DNA from: JAADHX01 sp964569385
GTDB taxonomy: Bacteria > Actinomycetota > Acidimicrobiia > Acidimicrobiales > Poriferisodalaceae
DNA length: 64,000 nucleotides
Reading direction: 5' to 3'
NCBI GenBank assembly: GCA_964569385.1
Contig: CAZMUM010000007.1
Location: 61,444-125,443, forward strand
This document shows positions 51,022 through 59,502 of the stretch, one piece after another. A program made the position numbers and the translations under genes. The notes below the pieces were generated by a model, which saw only the letters and a program-made list of their open reading frames with translations, searched no databases and was not told the origin of the DNA. How positions within the stretch are numbered: position 1 is the stretch's first letter; every line of letters begins with the position of its first letter.

Positions 51022-52644
51022 ATGACTGACGCTGGCGTTCCCCCTGATCCAGATCCCGCTGCTGTAACGACGACCACCGTTGTGTTATGTGTCGATGGTG
51101 TCGAAATCATGGCTGACCCGACCCGAACGCTGCTCGACGTTCTGCGACTCAACGGCTTCGTTTCGGTGAAGGATGGCTGCTCGCCTCAGGGCCAGTGTGG
51201 CTGCTGCACCGTTCTTGTTGATGGCGCGCCGCGGGTTGCTTGTGTAACGCCGGTCCGACGTATGAAGGGTAAGACCATCACAACCGTCGATGGACTCGCC
51301 GCCGACCGTCGCAATCTGTGGGCCGAGGCGCTCACCGCGTCTGGCGGAAGTCAGTGCGGATTCTGCACTCCTGGCATCATCTGTCGGCTCGAAGGTATAG
51401 CCATCAAAGGTGCCGACCTGACCGACCGCGACGTCGTCGACAAGGCACTTCTGGCTCATCTTTGTCGGTGTACCGGTTGGCAGACCATTCGCGAAGCAGC
51501 AACTGTTGTGGCGACCGGAGCACCGCATCCCGAGAGACCGCCGCTCGATAATGAAGCTGCAGCTCGTCGCGCCTTCATCGAAGGTGGTGCCCCGCAAATG
51601 GTTGGCCCCGAAGTAGCGCTCGGCCGAGGCGGGTTCGCCGCCGATACCGCGCCGCGCGATGCCCTTGTCGCCGTGCCAGACGGCGATGGCTGGTTTGTCG
51701 GCGCTGACCTCGACGCAGCGCGAGTCGGCGCGGGCAAGATCCAGGGTCGGCGATCGACCGTGCGGGCCGAACCTCCGCTTTCGGTACCGGCGGGCGACTG
51801 GGTTCACACCCTTCGGACATGCTGGACCGAGCCGGCATATCTGGAGACCGATGCTGTTTGGTGCGAACCGGGGGGCGAACCGGTGGGTCCGTTGCTCAAC
51901 GGTGGAGCATTTGGCGCTAAGTCAGACGATCTGTTGCGCGTCGTCGCTAAACGCCTTGCCTCTGAGCATGGCCGCTGTGTGAAGGTTGTGTATGACCGCG
52001 AAGATGTTGTGGCCCGTGGCGCGAAACGGCCACCCGCCGCCCTCGGAATCGATAACGCAGGCAACATCGAGATGACAATGGCTAAGACCAGCGGCGCCCT
52101 CGATCTAGTGGGGGCCATCGCTTCCGACCTCGGGTTAGCGATAGGAGTCTCCGAGGTGGACGTTCCTGGTCCGCCGACGTCGGTGTTGGTCCGTGGTGCT
52201 CTGAGGGCCGAGATCGAGATGCTTCGTGCTGCGCTGGCCGCTACCGACGACGACAATGCCACGCCCGCGGGTTCGCATCGGGTTCAGATTGGCGAAGCAT
52301 GGGCCCAAGTTACGGTTACCCGAGAGTCTGTTTCTGTTCGTGTCAGCGGCGGCGCGGTTCTTGATCGAACGGTGATGCGTTCATACGCGATCGGGGCTGT
52401 TCACCAGGCCCTCGGTTTGGTCAGATCCGAATCGATCGCGGTCGACAGCGAAGGTAGAGTTCACGATCTCACCGTTCGTTCCTTCGGGATACTTAGAAGC
52501 ATCGATACTCCCGAGATCGAAGTCGAAATAGTCGACTCAGATGACGACCCGCAAGCGGTAAGCGTCGCGGTATTCTGTGCCGTCGCGGCGGCGGCTTGGT
52601 GTTTCGCCGGCAAACCACCGATACTTCCCCTGACCGCAAACTAA
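51022..52644 (+). CDS. [2Fe-2S]-domain/molybdopterin-hydroxylase-like fusion, shortened
   Basis: A 540-residue protein. Residues 20-165 are a complete CoxS-type double [2Fe-2S] unit: GCSPQGQCGCCTVLVDG, then QCGFCTPGIICR and LCRCTGWQT. The remainder follows the large-subunit pattern (PEVALGRGGFAADTAPRDAL; EPAYLETDAVWCEPGGEP; LNGGAFGAKSDD, the molybdopterin contact; and a C-terminal RSYAIGAVHQALGLV block). At about 370 residues it is only half the normal large subunit, so cofactor binding is doubtful or compact. No FAD (CoxM) subunit or maturation gene is adjacent; ridA follows by 29 bases. Confidence 0.75.
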   Translation: MTDAGVPPDPDPAAVTTTTVVLCVDGVEIMADPTRTLLDVLRLNGFVSVKDGCSPQGQCGCCTVLVDGAPRVACVTPVRRMKGKTITTVDGLAADRRNLWAEALTASGGSQCGFCTPGIICRLEGIAIKGADLTDRDVVDKALLAHLCRCTGWQTIREAATVVATGAPHPERPPLDNEAAARRAFIEGGAPQMVGPEVALGRGGFAADTAPRDALVAVPDGDGWFVGADLDAARVGAGKIQGRRSTVRAEPPLSVPAGDWVHTLRTCWTEPAYLETDAVWCEPGGEPVGPLLNGGAFGAKSDDLLRVVAKRLASEHGRCVKVVYDREDVVARGAKRPPAALGIDNAGNIEMTMAKTSGALDLVGAIASDLGLAIGVSEVDVPGPPTSVLVRGALRAEIEMLRAALAATDDDNATPAGSHRVQIGEAWAQVTVTRESVSVRVSGGAVLDRTVMRSYAIGAVHQALGLVRSESIAVDSEGRVHDLTVRSFGILRSIDTPEIEVEIVDSDDDPQAVSVAVFCAVAAAAWCFAGKPPILPLTAN

Positions 52645-52673
52645 CCAGAATCCGATCGCCTGAGAGGCCCGAT

Positions 52674-53033
52674 ATGTCTAAAGCTGTTGCTCACTACTCA
52701 CCAAGCACCCGGGCCGGCGACTGGCTCATTGTGTCTGGGCAGGTCGGCCTGGCCGACGGTCAGATGGTCGATGGCCTCGTTGCTCAGACCAAACAGGTTT
52801 TAGCCAACCTATCCAGCGTGCTCGCCGGTGGGGGAGCCACGCTCAACGATGTGGTGAAGTGCGTCATCTTCCTTAGTGATATCGACGACTTCGCAGTCGT
52901 TAACGGTCTGTACGCCGAAGCCTTCGGTGATCACCTTCCAAGCCGGTCGGCGGTGGCGGTTGCGGGTTTGCCACTTGGAGCCCTAGTCGAGATCGAGGCG
53001 TGGGCTTACTTGGGTCCGGCCGCGGGCGAGTAG
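52674..53033 (+). CDS. ridA: RidA-family enamine/imine deaminase
   Basis: A 119-residue YjgF/YER057c/UK114 protein. YSPSTRAGDWLIVSGQVGL, LANLSSVLAGGGATLNDVVKC, FGDHLPSRSAVAVAGLPLGALVEIEAWA follow the RidA family; the Arg of SRSA is the substrate-binding Arg. It hydrolyses reactive 2-aminoacrylate-type intermediates. AGAGG precedes the ATG at 52674; a longer open frame from 52596 overlaps the preceding gene. Confidence 0.93.
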   Translation: MSKAVAHYSPSTRAGDWLIVSGQVGLADGQMVDGLVAQTKQVLANLSSVLAGGGATLNDVVKCVIFLSDIDDFAVVNGLYAEAFGDHLPSRSAVAVAGLPLGALVEIEAWAYLGPAAGE

Positions 53034-53042
53034 GCTTTCCGT

Positions 53043-53198
53043 ATGGCTGGAGGCATCATCATCGCTGTTGTTCTACTGCTTGCACCGATCATCATCGTTG
53101 CCGCCATGTCTGTTGTGGCGGCCATACTCGGCGCGCTGCTCAACAACGATGCGAAGCAAAGGCACGAGGGCAGCGAACTGCTCGACTCCAACTACTGA
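53043..53198 (+). CDS. Small single-pass membrane protein
   Basis: A 51-residue ORF: MAGGIIIAVVLLLAPIII then VAAMSVVAAILGALL form one or two hydrophobic segments, followed by a short polar tail (NNDAKQRHEGSELLDSNY). It starts 9 bases after the ridA stop on the same strand, suggesting cotranscription, and its last bases overlap the stop of the convergent glnR-like gene. No homologue is recognised. Composition and codon use resemble a true small protein. Confidence 0.55.
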   Translation: MAGGIIIAVVLLLAPIIIVAAMSVVAAILGALLNNDAKQRHEGSELLDSNY

Positions 53199-53920
53199 GT
53201 TCGCACCCGGTCAGGTTTGCCCTCATTGGGGTTCGAGTGCCAGCGCGACTGTCCAAAGCGGTAACCAACCGACCTAACAGTCTGAATGAGGCTGGCGTTC
53301 TCTTCGCCAAGTTTCGACCGAAGCCGACGCACATGAACGTCGACGGTGCGGGCCCCGCCGTAGTACTCATAACCCCAGACTCGGTTGAGCAGCACCTCGC
53401 GGGTAAAAACTTTCCCTGGGTTTGCGGCTAAGAACTTGAGCAGTTCGTATTCCATGTAGGTGAGGTCGAGAGGCCGGCCTTCAACCGCCGCTTCGTAGGT
53501 TTCGACGTTGAGTAACAGCGGCCCGTATTCGATCATGTCGCCGGCGTCTTGGGCGATTGTGCGATGGAACAGATGACGGATGCGGGCCTCGAGTTCACGG
53601 GGGTGGAACGGACTTAGGCAAAAGTCGTCGAATAGTTCGTCGCGCATCTGTAGATCGTCGAGTTGGTTGCCTCGGAGCAAGACCAAGATGGGCACTGCGG
53701 CCTCTTCGCGCCTCCTCAACGCACGACAGACACCCCAGGCCTCGTCGCCGTCGGCCCCGTCGAGGCACACAATCGCGCCAGACCAACCATCGTCGGGCTC
53801 GGTTCGCAGAATTGAAAACTCGTTGGCTACCGGCTTCCAGAGATACCCGGCGAGGTCGAGCGTGCGCGCCAGGTCGGCAGGCGGCGGCGACGGAAAGACT
53901 GCGATTGAGTTAGAGGTCAT
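53192..53920 (-). CDS. glnR: GlnR-like OmpR-family nitrogen regulator
   Basis: A 242-residue regulator. The N-terminal receiver-like half (1-125) lacks the usual phospho-acceptor arrangement, as in GlnR. The C-terminal winged helix (about 135-232) has LDLTYMEYELLKFLAANPGK, VFTREVLLNRVWGYEY, GGARTVDVHVRRLRSKLG and LIQTVRSVGYRF, closely matching Streptomyces GlnR. Its ATG overlaps the glnA stop (TAATG), so it is translated after glnA. It is the likely binder of the four phased AC sites at 55300-55337. A MtrA-type regulator is the less likely alternative. Confidence 0.85.
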   Translation of the reverse strand: MTSNSIAVFPSPPPADLARTLDLAGYLWKPVANEFSILRTEPDDGWSGAIVCLDGADGDEAWGVCRALRRREEAAVPILVLLRGNQLDDLQMRDELFDDFCLSPFHPRELEARIRHLFHRTIAQDAGDMIEYGPLLLNVETYEAAVEGRPLDLTYMEYELLKFLAANPGKVFTREVLLNRVWGYEYYGGARTVDVHVRRLRSKLGEENASLIQTVRSVGYRFGQSRWHSNPNEGKPDRVRTQ

Positions 53921-55248
53921 TAGATGTTTCGAAGGTAGCGATCCAGCTCGAACTGGGACACCTGGGTTGTGTATTCGAAGAACTCTCGGCGTTTGTTCGT
54001 GATGAACCATCCAAACAGATGATCACCAAGAACAGATTTCACAAGGTCTGATTCTTCCATTCGGTCAAGCGCGTTCGCCAATGAGTTCGGAAGTTGTTTG
54101 TGTCCACCTTCGGCCATTTCCGACGGCGACATCTTGAACAGATCGGCCGGAGCCTCAGGCCCAAGTTCGTATTGGTTCTTGATTCCCTCAAGACCAGCCG
54201 CGAGCATCACCGCGAAAGCGAGGTATGGGTTGCAAGCTGGGTCTGGCGACCGGTACTCGATCCGGGCCGAATCCGATTTGCCTTTCTTGATGGATGGCAC
54301 TCGTACTAACGCCGAACGGTTCGAGCGGGCCCACGAGACGGTTACGGGAGCTTCGAACCCGGGGATCAGTCGTTTGTAGGAGTTGACCAATTGATTGGTA
54401 ACTGCGGTGATTTCGGGTGCATGGTGCAAGAGCCCAGCCATAAATTGACGGCCGATGGTTGATAGGCCGATCTCGTCGTCGGCGTAGAAGGCGTTCTCGT
54501 CGCCCTTGAACAACGAGAGATGGGTATGCATACCCGACCCTTGTTCGTTCGCCATTGGTTTGGGCATGAACGTGGCGTGCACACCGTGTTCGGCCGCGAT
54601 CTCCTTCACTATCAGGCGAAAGGTCATCACGCTGTCGGCCATCGTGAGCGCCTCGGTGTACCGCAGGTCGATCTCGTGTTGGCTTGGTGCATCTTCGTGA
54701 AACGAATACTCGACGCTGATGCCAAGGTGCTCTAAGGATTGAAGTGTGCGGCGGCGGATCGAACTAGCCACATCTGCGGTCGTCAGATCGAAATACGAAC
54801 CCTGATCAAGAGGCTCTAGCGGAGTCGACGGGTCGCCGTCGGCAAACAGGAAGTACTCGAGTTCTGGTGCCACAAAGAACTCAAACCCCATTTCTCTCGC
54901 GGCATCCAGTTGACGGCGCAAGACTTGCCTGGTGTCGCCTTCGAACGGAGCGCCGTCTGCGGTTTCGATGTTGCAGAACATGCTCGCAATTCGCTCGGCA
55001 TCTTTGCTTGCATCGAGCTGGAACGATTCGGCGTCTGGCACTGCAAGTACATCTTGTTCGGCTACCCGGCTGAAGCCGTCAATAGACGAACCATCGAAGA
55101 ACATTCCTTCCTCGAAGGCAGTCTCGAGCTCAGCTGGCGAGATGTTCAACGACTTCAACTGACCGTGCACGTCTGTGAACATCAGGCGCACTAAGCGAAC
55201 GCCCCGATCCTCGACCTTGCGCATCACATAATCGGCTTGGCGTTCCAT
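53920..55248 (-). CDS. glnA: Glutamine synthetase type I (alpha-type)
   Basis: A 442-residue ATP-dependent ligase of glutamate and ammonia. FDGSSIDGFSRVAEQD, FVAPELEYFLF, HEDAPSQHEIDLRY, MPKPMANEQGSGMHTHLSLF and RVPSIKKGKSDSARIEYRSPDPACNPYLAF are the metal, ATP and glutamate binding blocks. The region of the adenylylated Tyr (NLYDLP in GSI-beta) reads ADLFKMSP, with Phe, so AMP-ylation is not expected; the length also fits GSI-alpha. glnR follows with TAATG overlap. Confidence 0.93.
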   Translation of the reverse strand: MERQADYVMRKVEDRGVRLVRLMFTDVHGQLKSLNISPAELETAFEEGMFFDGSSIDGFSRVAEQDVLAVPDAESFQLDASKDAERIASMFCNIETADGAPFEGDTRQVLRRQLDAAREMGFEFFVAPELEYFLFADGDPSTPLEPLDQGSYFDLTTADVASSIRRRTLQSLEHLGISVEYSFHEDAPSQHEIDLRYTEALTMADSVMTFRLIVKEIAAEHGVHATFMPKPMANEQGSGMHTHLSLFKGDENAFYADDEIGLSTIGRQFMAGLLHHAPEITAVTNQLVNSYKRLIPGFEAPVTVSWARSNRSALVRVPSIKKGKSDSARIEYRSPDPACNPYLAFAVMLAAGLEGIKNQYELGPEAPADLFKMSPSEMAEGGHKQLPNSLANALDRMEESDLVKSVLGDHLFGWFITNKRREFFEYTTQVSQFELDRYLRNI

Positions 55249-55299
55249 GACTCAATGAAACCTCGTCGACGTGTCGAGCGGACACCGAGATCGTGCTGG

Positions 55300-55337
55300 T
55301 TCACACTGCGTTCACATTGGAGTAACCGCAACGAAAC
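55300..55337. promoter_or_regulatory. Four phased GlnR-type half sites between glnA and glnII
   Basis: TTCAC (55300), TTCAC (55311), GTAAC (55322) and GAAAC (55333) are spaced exactly 11 bases apart, each ending in AC. The last two, GTAAC-N6-GAAAC, fit the Streptomyces GlnR box gTnAc-n6-GaAAc exactly, and all four fit the mycobacterial AC-n9-AC rule. The site lies 51 bases before the glnA start on one side and 80 before the glnII start on the other, and so may control both. Confidence 0.75.
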
Positions 55338-55417
55338 GGCGATGTGCGATTCTTGGACTGTGTGGGTACGACCTTTGACGCGGCCGACCTACCAACAAGA
55401 CAGTCCTAGGAGGACCC

Positions 55418-56431
55418 GTGGCTTACCGCGCCGAATACATCTGGATCGATGGAACAGAACCAACCCCAGAGATTCGTTCCAAGACCAAGGTTCTGGCCGA
55501 TGGTGAGGCTCCGGGCATTTGGGGTTTCGACGGATCGAGCACCAATCAGGCCACCGGCGATAACTCCGACGTTGTGTTGCAGCCAGCGTTTCAATGTCCA
55601 GACCCGATTCGTGGTGGCGACAACATCCTGATCCTGTGCGAAACGCTGTTGACCACCGACATGTCGCCACACCCAACCAACACCCGTGCCGCAGCTGTTG
55701 CTGCGCTGGAGACCCACAGCGACCAAGAGCCCCTCTTGGGGCTCGAGCAGGAGTACACACTTCTTGATCCCGTCACCCAGTGGCCCTCTGGTTTCCCGCC
55801 GGGCGGATACCCAGGTCCGCAGGGTCCGTACTACTGCGGGGTTGGTTACCTGAAGATTCACGGTCGCGACCTCATCGAAGAACACACCACAGCCTGCATC
55901 GACGCTGGCCTCGCCATCTCGGGAACCAACGCCGAGGTGATGCCAGGGCAGTGGGAGTTCCAAATTGGGCCGGTCGACACCGTGACGGTCGGCGACCATG
56001 TGTGGATTGCTCGGTACCTGCTTTACCGTCTTGCCGAAGTTCATGGCGTCGAGGTTTCAATCGCAGCCAAACCAATGAAAGGCGACTGGAACGGCGCAGG
56101 GATGCACACCAACTTCTCCACTAAGGCCATGCGCGAAAACTATGACGCGATCATTGCGGCTGCTGAGTCGCTGGGTGCACCTGGAAAACCTGAGGAACAT
56201 CTCCTTGGGTACGGCGTCGGCATCGAAGAACGCCTGACTGGGGCCCACGAAACTCAAAGGTACGACCAGTTCAGCTATGGGGTGTCCGACCGCGGCGCTT
56301 CGGTTCGTATTCCGTGGCAGGTGGCAAAAGACCAGAAGGGCTACATCGAAGACCGGCGTCCAAACGCCAACGCCGACCCGTACGTGTTGGCCACGTTGAT
56401 GACCAACACAGTGTGCGCAGCCTTGTCATAG
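55418..56431 (+). CDS. glnII: Glutamine synthetase type II
   Basis: A 337-residue eukaryotic-like GSII. IWGFDGSSTNQATGDNSDV, LGLEQEYTLLD, AVMPGQWEFQIGP, KPMKGDWNGAGMHTNFSTKAMR and RIPWQVAKDQKGYIEDRRPNANADPY are diagnostic. GTG 55418 has AGGAGG 4 bases upstream. Streptomyces likewise carries a GlnA and a GlnII under GlnR. A hairpin with a T run (56431-56455) follows the stop. Confidence 0.95.
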   Translation: MAYRAEYIWIDGTEPTPEIRSKTKVLADGEAPGIWGFDGSSTNQATGDNSDVVLQPAFQCPDPIRGGDNILILCETLLTTDMSPHPTNTRAAAVAALETHSDQEPLLGLEQEYTLLDPVTQWPSGFPPGGYPGPQGPYYCGVGYLKIHGRDLIEEHTTACIDAGLAISGTNAEVMPGQWEFQIGPVDTVTVGDHVWIARYLLYRLAEVHGVEVSIAAKPMKGDWNGAGMHTNFSTKAMRENYDAIIAAAESLGAPGKPEEHLLGYGVGIEERLTGAHETQRYDQFSYGVSDRGASVRIPWQVAKDQKGYIEDRRPNANADPYVLATLMTNTVCAALS

Positions 56432-56455
56432 AGCCCGTTCTCGGAGGCTCGTTTT
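56431..56455 (+). terminator. Hairpin terminator after glnII
   Basis: GAGCC (56431-56435) pairs with GGCTC (56446-56450) over a 10-base loop and is followed by GTTTTG. The stem begins right at the stop codon of glnII. The stem is short, so efficiency is uncertain. Confidence 0.5.
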
Positions 56456-56535
56456 GCTCCTGATGCCTTGACGCGCCAAAATTGGTGCCCTGAATTGTTC
56501 GCGGAGACTCTGCGGGCATCGATGAAGGAGACCCG

Positions 56536-57189
56536 ATGGCAGACCCCAGCCAGCCCCGAGCACCATTCACGCCATGGGACAGGCGCGAACTGCCCGGATC
56601 ATTCGATGTCGAGGAAACCGCTCGCCGCGTTGGCCATTACAAGTGGATCGAGACCAAACTCTTCGAAGCTCTCGGCGGGTGGGTAGCCACGGTGCCAGAA
56701 CTCGATGTGAAGCTTCGTCTCGGCACTCACTGCTACCACCACGCATGGCACTCGGAGTTGTTTCACAAGCGCCTTCCCGAACTCCGCGAGATGAAGCCGG
56801 AACGACTAACCGTTCCTCCTAACGATGAGTTGGTTGCGTTCGTAGATGCCCTGACCGAACCTGAGGCCGCGGATCAAACACTCGAAAAGCTCGTGGGTGT
56901 GTTCCGTGTGTTGTTGCCCCACAAGATCGCGGCCTACACGTTCCACCGCAACAACACCAGTCGAATCACCGACATGCCGACGGTACGAATTCTCAACTTC
57001 ATTCTCCAAGACGAAATCGAAGACTGGATCGACGGTGAAATGCTTGTCCAGTCGCTCATTCGCACCCCCGAAGATGTCGACCGAGCTGCGGCGCGTCAGA
57101 GCCACCTCGAGAAGCTGATGTTGGCCGCTGGCGGAATTGCTGGTCCGGGTACTGTCGGCGATGCGTACGACCTCGGCGAGGACACCTGA
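56536..57189 (+). CDS. Unknown protein, possible ferritin-like helical fold
   Basis: A 217-residue, mostly helical protein. HCYHHAWHSELFHKRLPEL (residues 70-88) and ILQDEIEDWIDGEM (about 155-168) contain His/Glu pairs that recall di-iron ferritin-like proteins, with KWIETKLFEALGG before them. No family is recognised with confidence. It is coupled to the next gene by TGATG overlap, and an acyl-CoA dehydrogenase follows, so the three may act together. Confidence 0.55.
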   Translation: MADPSQPRAPFTPWDRRELPGSFDVEETARRVGHYKWIETKLFEALGGWVATVPELDVKLRLGTHCYHHAWHSELFHKRLPELREMKPERLTVPPNDELVAFVDALTEPEAADQTLEKLVGVFRVLLPHKIAAYTFHRNNTSRITDMPTVRILNFILQDEIEDWIDGEMLVQSLIRTPEDVDRAAARQSHLEKLMLAAGGIAGPGTVGDAYDLGEDT

Positions 57190-57743
57190 TGGTCGAGGTC
57201 GCGATGTCGCCCGCGAAGTTCGAGATGGTGAACTTCGACCACGAGGGGATTGTCGCCCTTGTGGTTCAGCTCGCGTCCGAGCTTGGGGTAAGCGACGATG
57301 CGAGTATCGAGATCGAGGTCGACGAGGCGTCACCCCTTACGAGGACCCGCATCGAATCGGTTACCCCGATGAGGTTTCATGTTGAGGGTGGTGCGTTCGA
57401 GGACACTCGTCGACCCCGCGAGCAAAGCGATGACAACGTCCGCGACGCCATGGGGCGTCTGTTACTCAAGGCCACCGACCGGATGTCTGAGGGCTTCGCT
57501 GAGGCCCCGGCCGACGACGAGCTGACGTTGGCTGAGGCCGTAGCATGGGAGGTCTACTCGGTTGGAAGACTCGTCGGCTTGGGCGGCCGCGGACAACGTA
57601 AGCGTCGCCTATATCAATTTCGGAATCGTCACGGCTTTACCAACGCTTCGGACGAGGCGTTCGAGACCCTCTGGGCGGGCAAGGACCTTACCTGGGCCGA
57701 CATATCGCGAATATCGAGCGAGGCGAAGGCTGTGGCCGGCTAA
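57189..57743 (+). CDS. Unknown protein
   Basis: A 184-residue soluble protein. The N-terminal 90 residues alternate short strands and helices (VNFDHEGIVALVVQLASELGV); the C-terminal part has VAWEVYSVGRLVGLGGRGQRKRRLYQFRNRHGF, a conserved-looking basic stretch. No domain is recognised. Its ATG overlaps the preceding stop (TGATG), and the acyl-CoA dehydrogenase starts 10 bases after its stop. Confidence 0.6.
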   Translation: MVEVAMSPAKFEMVNFDHEGIVALVVQLASELGVSDDASIEIEVDEASPLTRTRIESVTPMRFHVEGGAFEDTRRPREQSDDNVRDAMGRLLLKATDRMSEGFAEAPADDELTLAEAVAWEVYSVGRLVGLGGRGQRKRRLYQFRNRHGFTNASDEAFETLWAGKDLTWADISRISSEAKAVAG

Positions 57744-57753
57744 GTAGGTTTCA

Positions 57754-58974
57754 GTGGTAGCAAGCGACACGGCCGAGAGCGTTAGGGCCGAAGTCCTCGA
57801 TTGGTTTCACCAGAACTGGGACTCGAGCCTTGGCTTGCTTGAATGGCGCGAGCGTCTGGTCGACTCCGGGTGGGCGGTTCCTTCTTGGTCACCCAGTTGG
57901 TATGGGCGTGGTCTTGGTGCGTGGGCCAACAGCGTCGCCCATGAGGCCATACGCGGGGCGGGGGGAGTAGCGGTCCCGCTCGGAGGTGGGATGGGCCTAG
58001 CCGCGCCGACGTTGGCCGAGTTCGGCAGCGATGAGCTGAAGCGGCGGGTGCTACGACCCACGCTCACGGGCGAACTCACCTGGTGTCAGCTGTTCAGCGA
58101 ACCGGGCGCAGGTTCGGATCTGGCGGGCCTCGCTACGGCGGCGGTGCGCGACGACACAAATGGTGACTGGTTGATCACCGGTCAGAAGGTATGGAACACA
58201 AGCGCTCACCACGCCGACATGGCGATGCTTGTTGCTCGAACCAATTGGGATGTTCCCAAACACCACGGGCTTACGTACTTTGCACTGCCGATGCACCAGG
58301 ATGGCATTGGGGTGCGACCGATCCGGCAGATGAACGGTCATTCGTCTTTCAATGAGGTGTTCCTCGACGGGTGCCGGGTCCCGGCCAACAACGTCGTTGG
58401 GTCGGTCGATCACGGCTGGGCGGTAGCCAAAGCCACCCTTAACCACGAGCGAACCTTCACCACGATGCGAAAGACCAACTTTGCTGCTGCCGCAGCCGGA
58501 CGAACCGTCGACGAGGCCAAGCTTGAAGCAGCTGAGCATCAACTGACCTACGTGTGGTATCCGCAACGAGCCGGCCGCGCTGATCTAATCGTCGAAGCGG
58601 CCAGGGCGGCGCAACTCACCAGCGATCCGCTCATCAGGCAAGCGATTGTTTCTCTAGAGAGTTTCCGGTTGGCCAGCGAATGGACCGCCCAACGAACCAA
58701 AACCGCGCGCGCTTTAGGGCGGTCCCCCGGTCCGGAGGGTTCGCTCGGCAAACTAGGGGCCTCCGAACTAGCGAGGCGATCGGCAGCTCTTCACGCACGA
58801 CTGGCGGGCCCCAGTGCGATGCTCGCGGGTGAGGCAGGCGGATTGTTGCACAGTGTTGTCGCCGAGGTGCTGCTGTCGACGCCAGCCCAGTCGATCGCTG
58901 GCGGCACCGACGAGATCCAGCGAAACATCATCGGGGAGAACATCCTCGGGCTGCCTCGCGAGCCCCTCAGTTGA
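57754..58974 (+). CDS. Acyl-CoA dehydrogenase family protein
   Basis: A 406-residue flavoenzyme. CQLFSEPGAGSDLAGLAT and GDWLITGQKVWNTSAHHADM are the FAD/substrate motifs, QMNGHSSFNEVFLDG the middle domain, and QSIAGGTDEIQRNIIGENILGLPREP the C-terminal motif with the Glu in the long-chain/isovaleryl arrangement. GTG 57754 begins the conserved N-terminus. It ends by overlapping a convergent small gene by 8 bases. The substrate is not known. Confidence 0.9.
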   Translation: MVASDTAESVRAEVLDWFHQNWDSSLGLLEWRERLVDSGWAVPSWSPSWYGRGLGAWANSVAHEAIRGAGGVAVPLGGGMGLAAPTLAEFGSDELKRRVLRPTLTGELTWCQLFSEPGAGSDLAGLATAAVRDDTNGDWLITGQKVWNTSAHHADMAMLVARTNWDVPKHHGLTYFALPMHQDGIGVRPIRQMNGHSSFNEVFLDGCRVPANNVVGSVDHGWAVAKATLNHERTFTTMRKTNFAAAAAGRTVDEAKLEAAEHQLTYVWYPQRAGRADLIVEAARAAQLTSDPLIRQAIVSLESFRLASEWTAQRTKTARALGRSPGPEGSLGKLGASELARRSAALHARLAGPSAMLAGEAGGLLHSVVAEVLLSTPAQSIAGGTDEIQRNIIGENILGLPREPLS

Positions 58975-59281
58975 GATCGTGAGCGCTTATGCCCTCGAGA
59001 AGTTCGATGCCTGGTGCTTCGGAAAGGACTCCGCGGCAAGCCTCGGCCATCTCGATCATTGTCGATGAGTCGATGTGGGTTCTGGCGTGTTGCTCACTTT
59101 CCCACTTCTGGATGATCACGAACTGCGACGGTTGAGCAACCGACACACACAGGTCGACGTTCCGGCAACCGTCATGGCCCCGAGTTAGCACCACGTATTT
59201 TGAGAGGTTGCTCAACAACACTTCAGGGTCAGAAGCGTTGAATCGCATGGTTAGAATCGCAATTTCCAGATCGTCAGCCAT
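58967..59281 (-). CDS. ABM-type monooxygenase-like small protein
   Basis: A 104-residue ferredoxin-like-fold protein: an N-terminal strand (LEIAILTMRFN), helix, then a GCRNVDLCVSVAQPSQFVIIQKWES core with the E-x-W/W-x-S motif typical of antibiotic biosynthesis monooxygenase (YgiN-like) domains, and a HTHIDSS/ACRGV end. Often dimeric and acting on quinols or polyketides. It converges with the acyl-CoA dehydrogenase gene, overlapping its 3' end. Confidence 0.75.
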   Translation of the reverse strand: MADDLEIAILTMRFNASDPEVLLSNLSKYVVLTRGHDGCRNVDLCVSVAQPSQFVIIQKWESEQHARTHIDSSTMIEMAEACRGVLSEAPGIELLEGISAHDLN

Positions 59282-59502
59282 CCCCGAAACGTAGTCGTCG
59301 GACGAGCCCGGGTGTGAGTTGAATATCTGCTGGTAGCGTTACTTTCTGGTATCGAGCGGCGTTCTGCTCGTTTCGGTCACGTATTGTGCCGATAATTTCT
59401 CTGAGGGTTGTTGTTCTACCGGCTTGCTGGTTGATCGCTACCCTCGACCTTGGGCAAACCGATGACAGCTCACGATGCTGTCCCTTGATTGGAGCGACTG
59501 CG

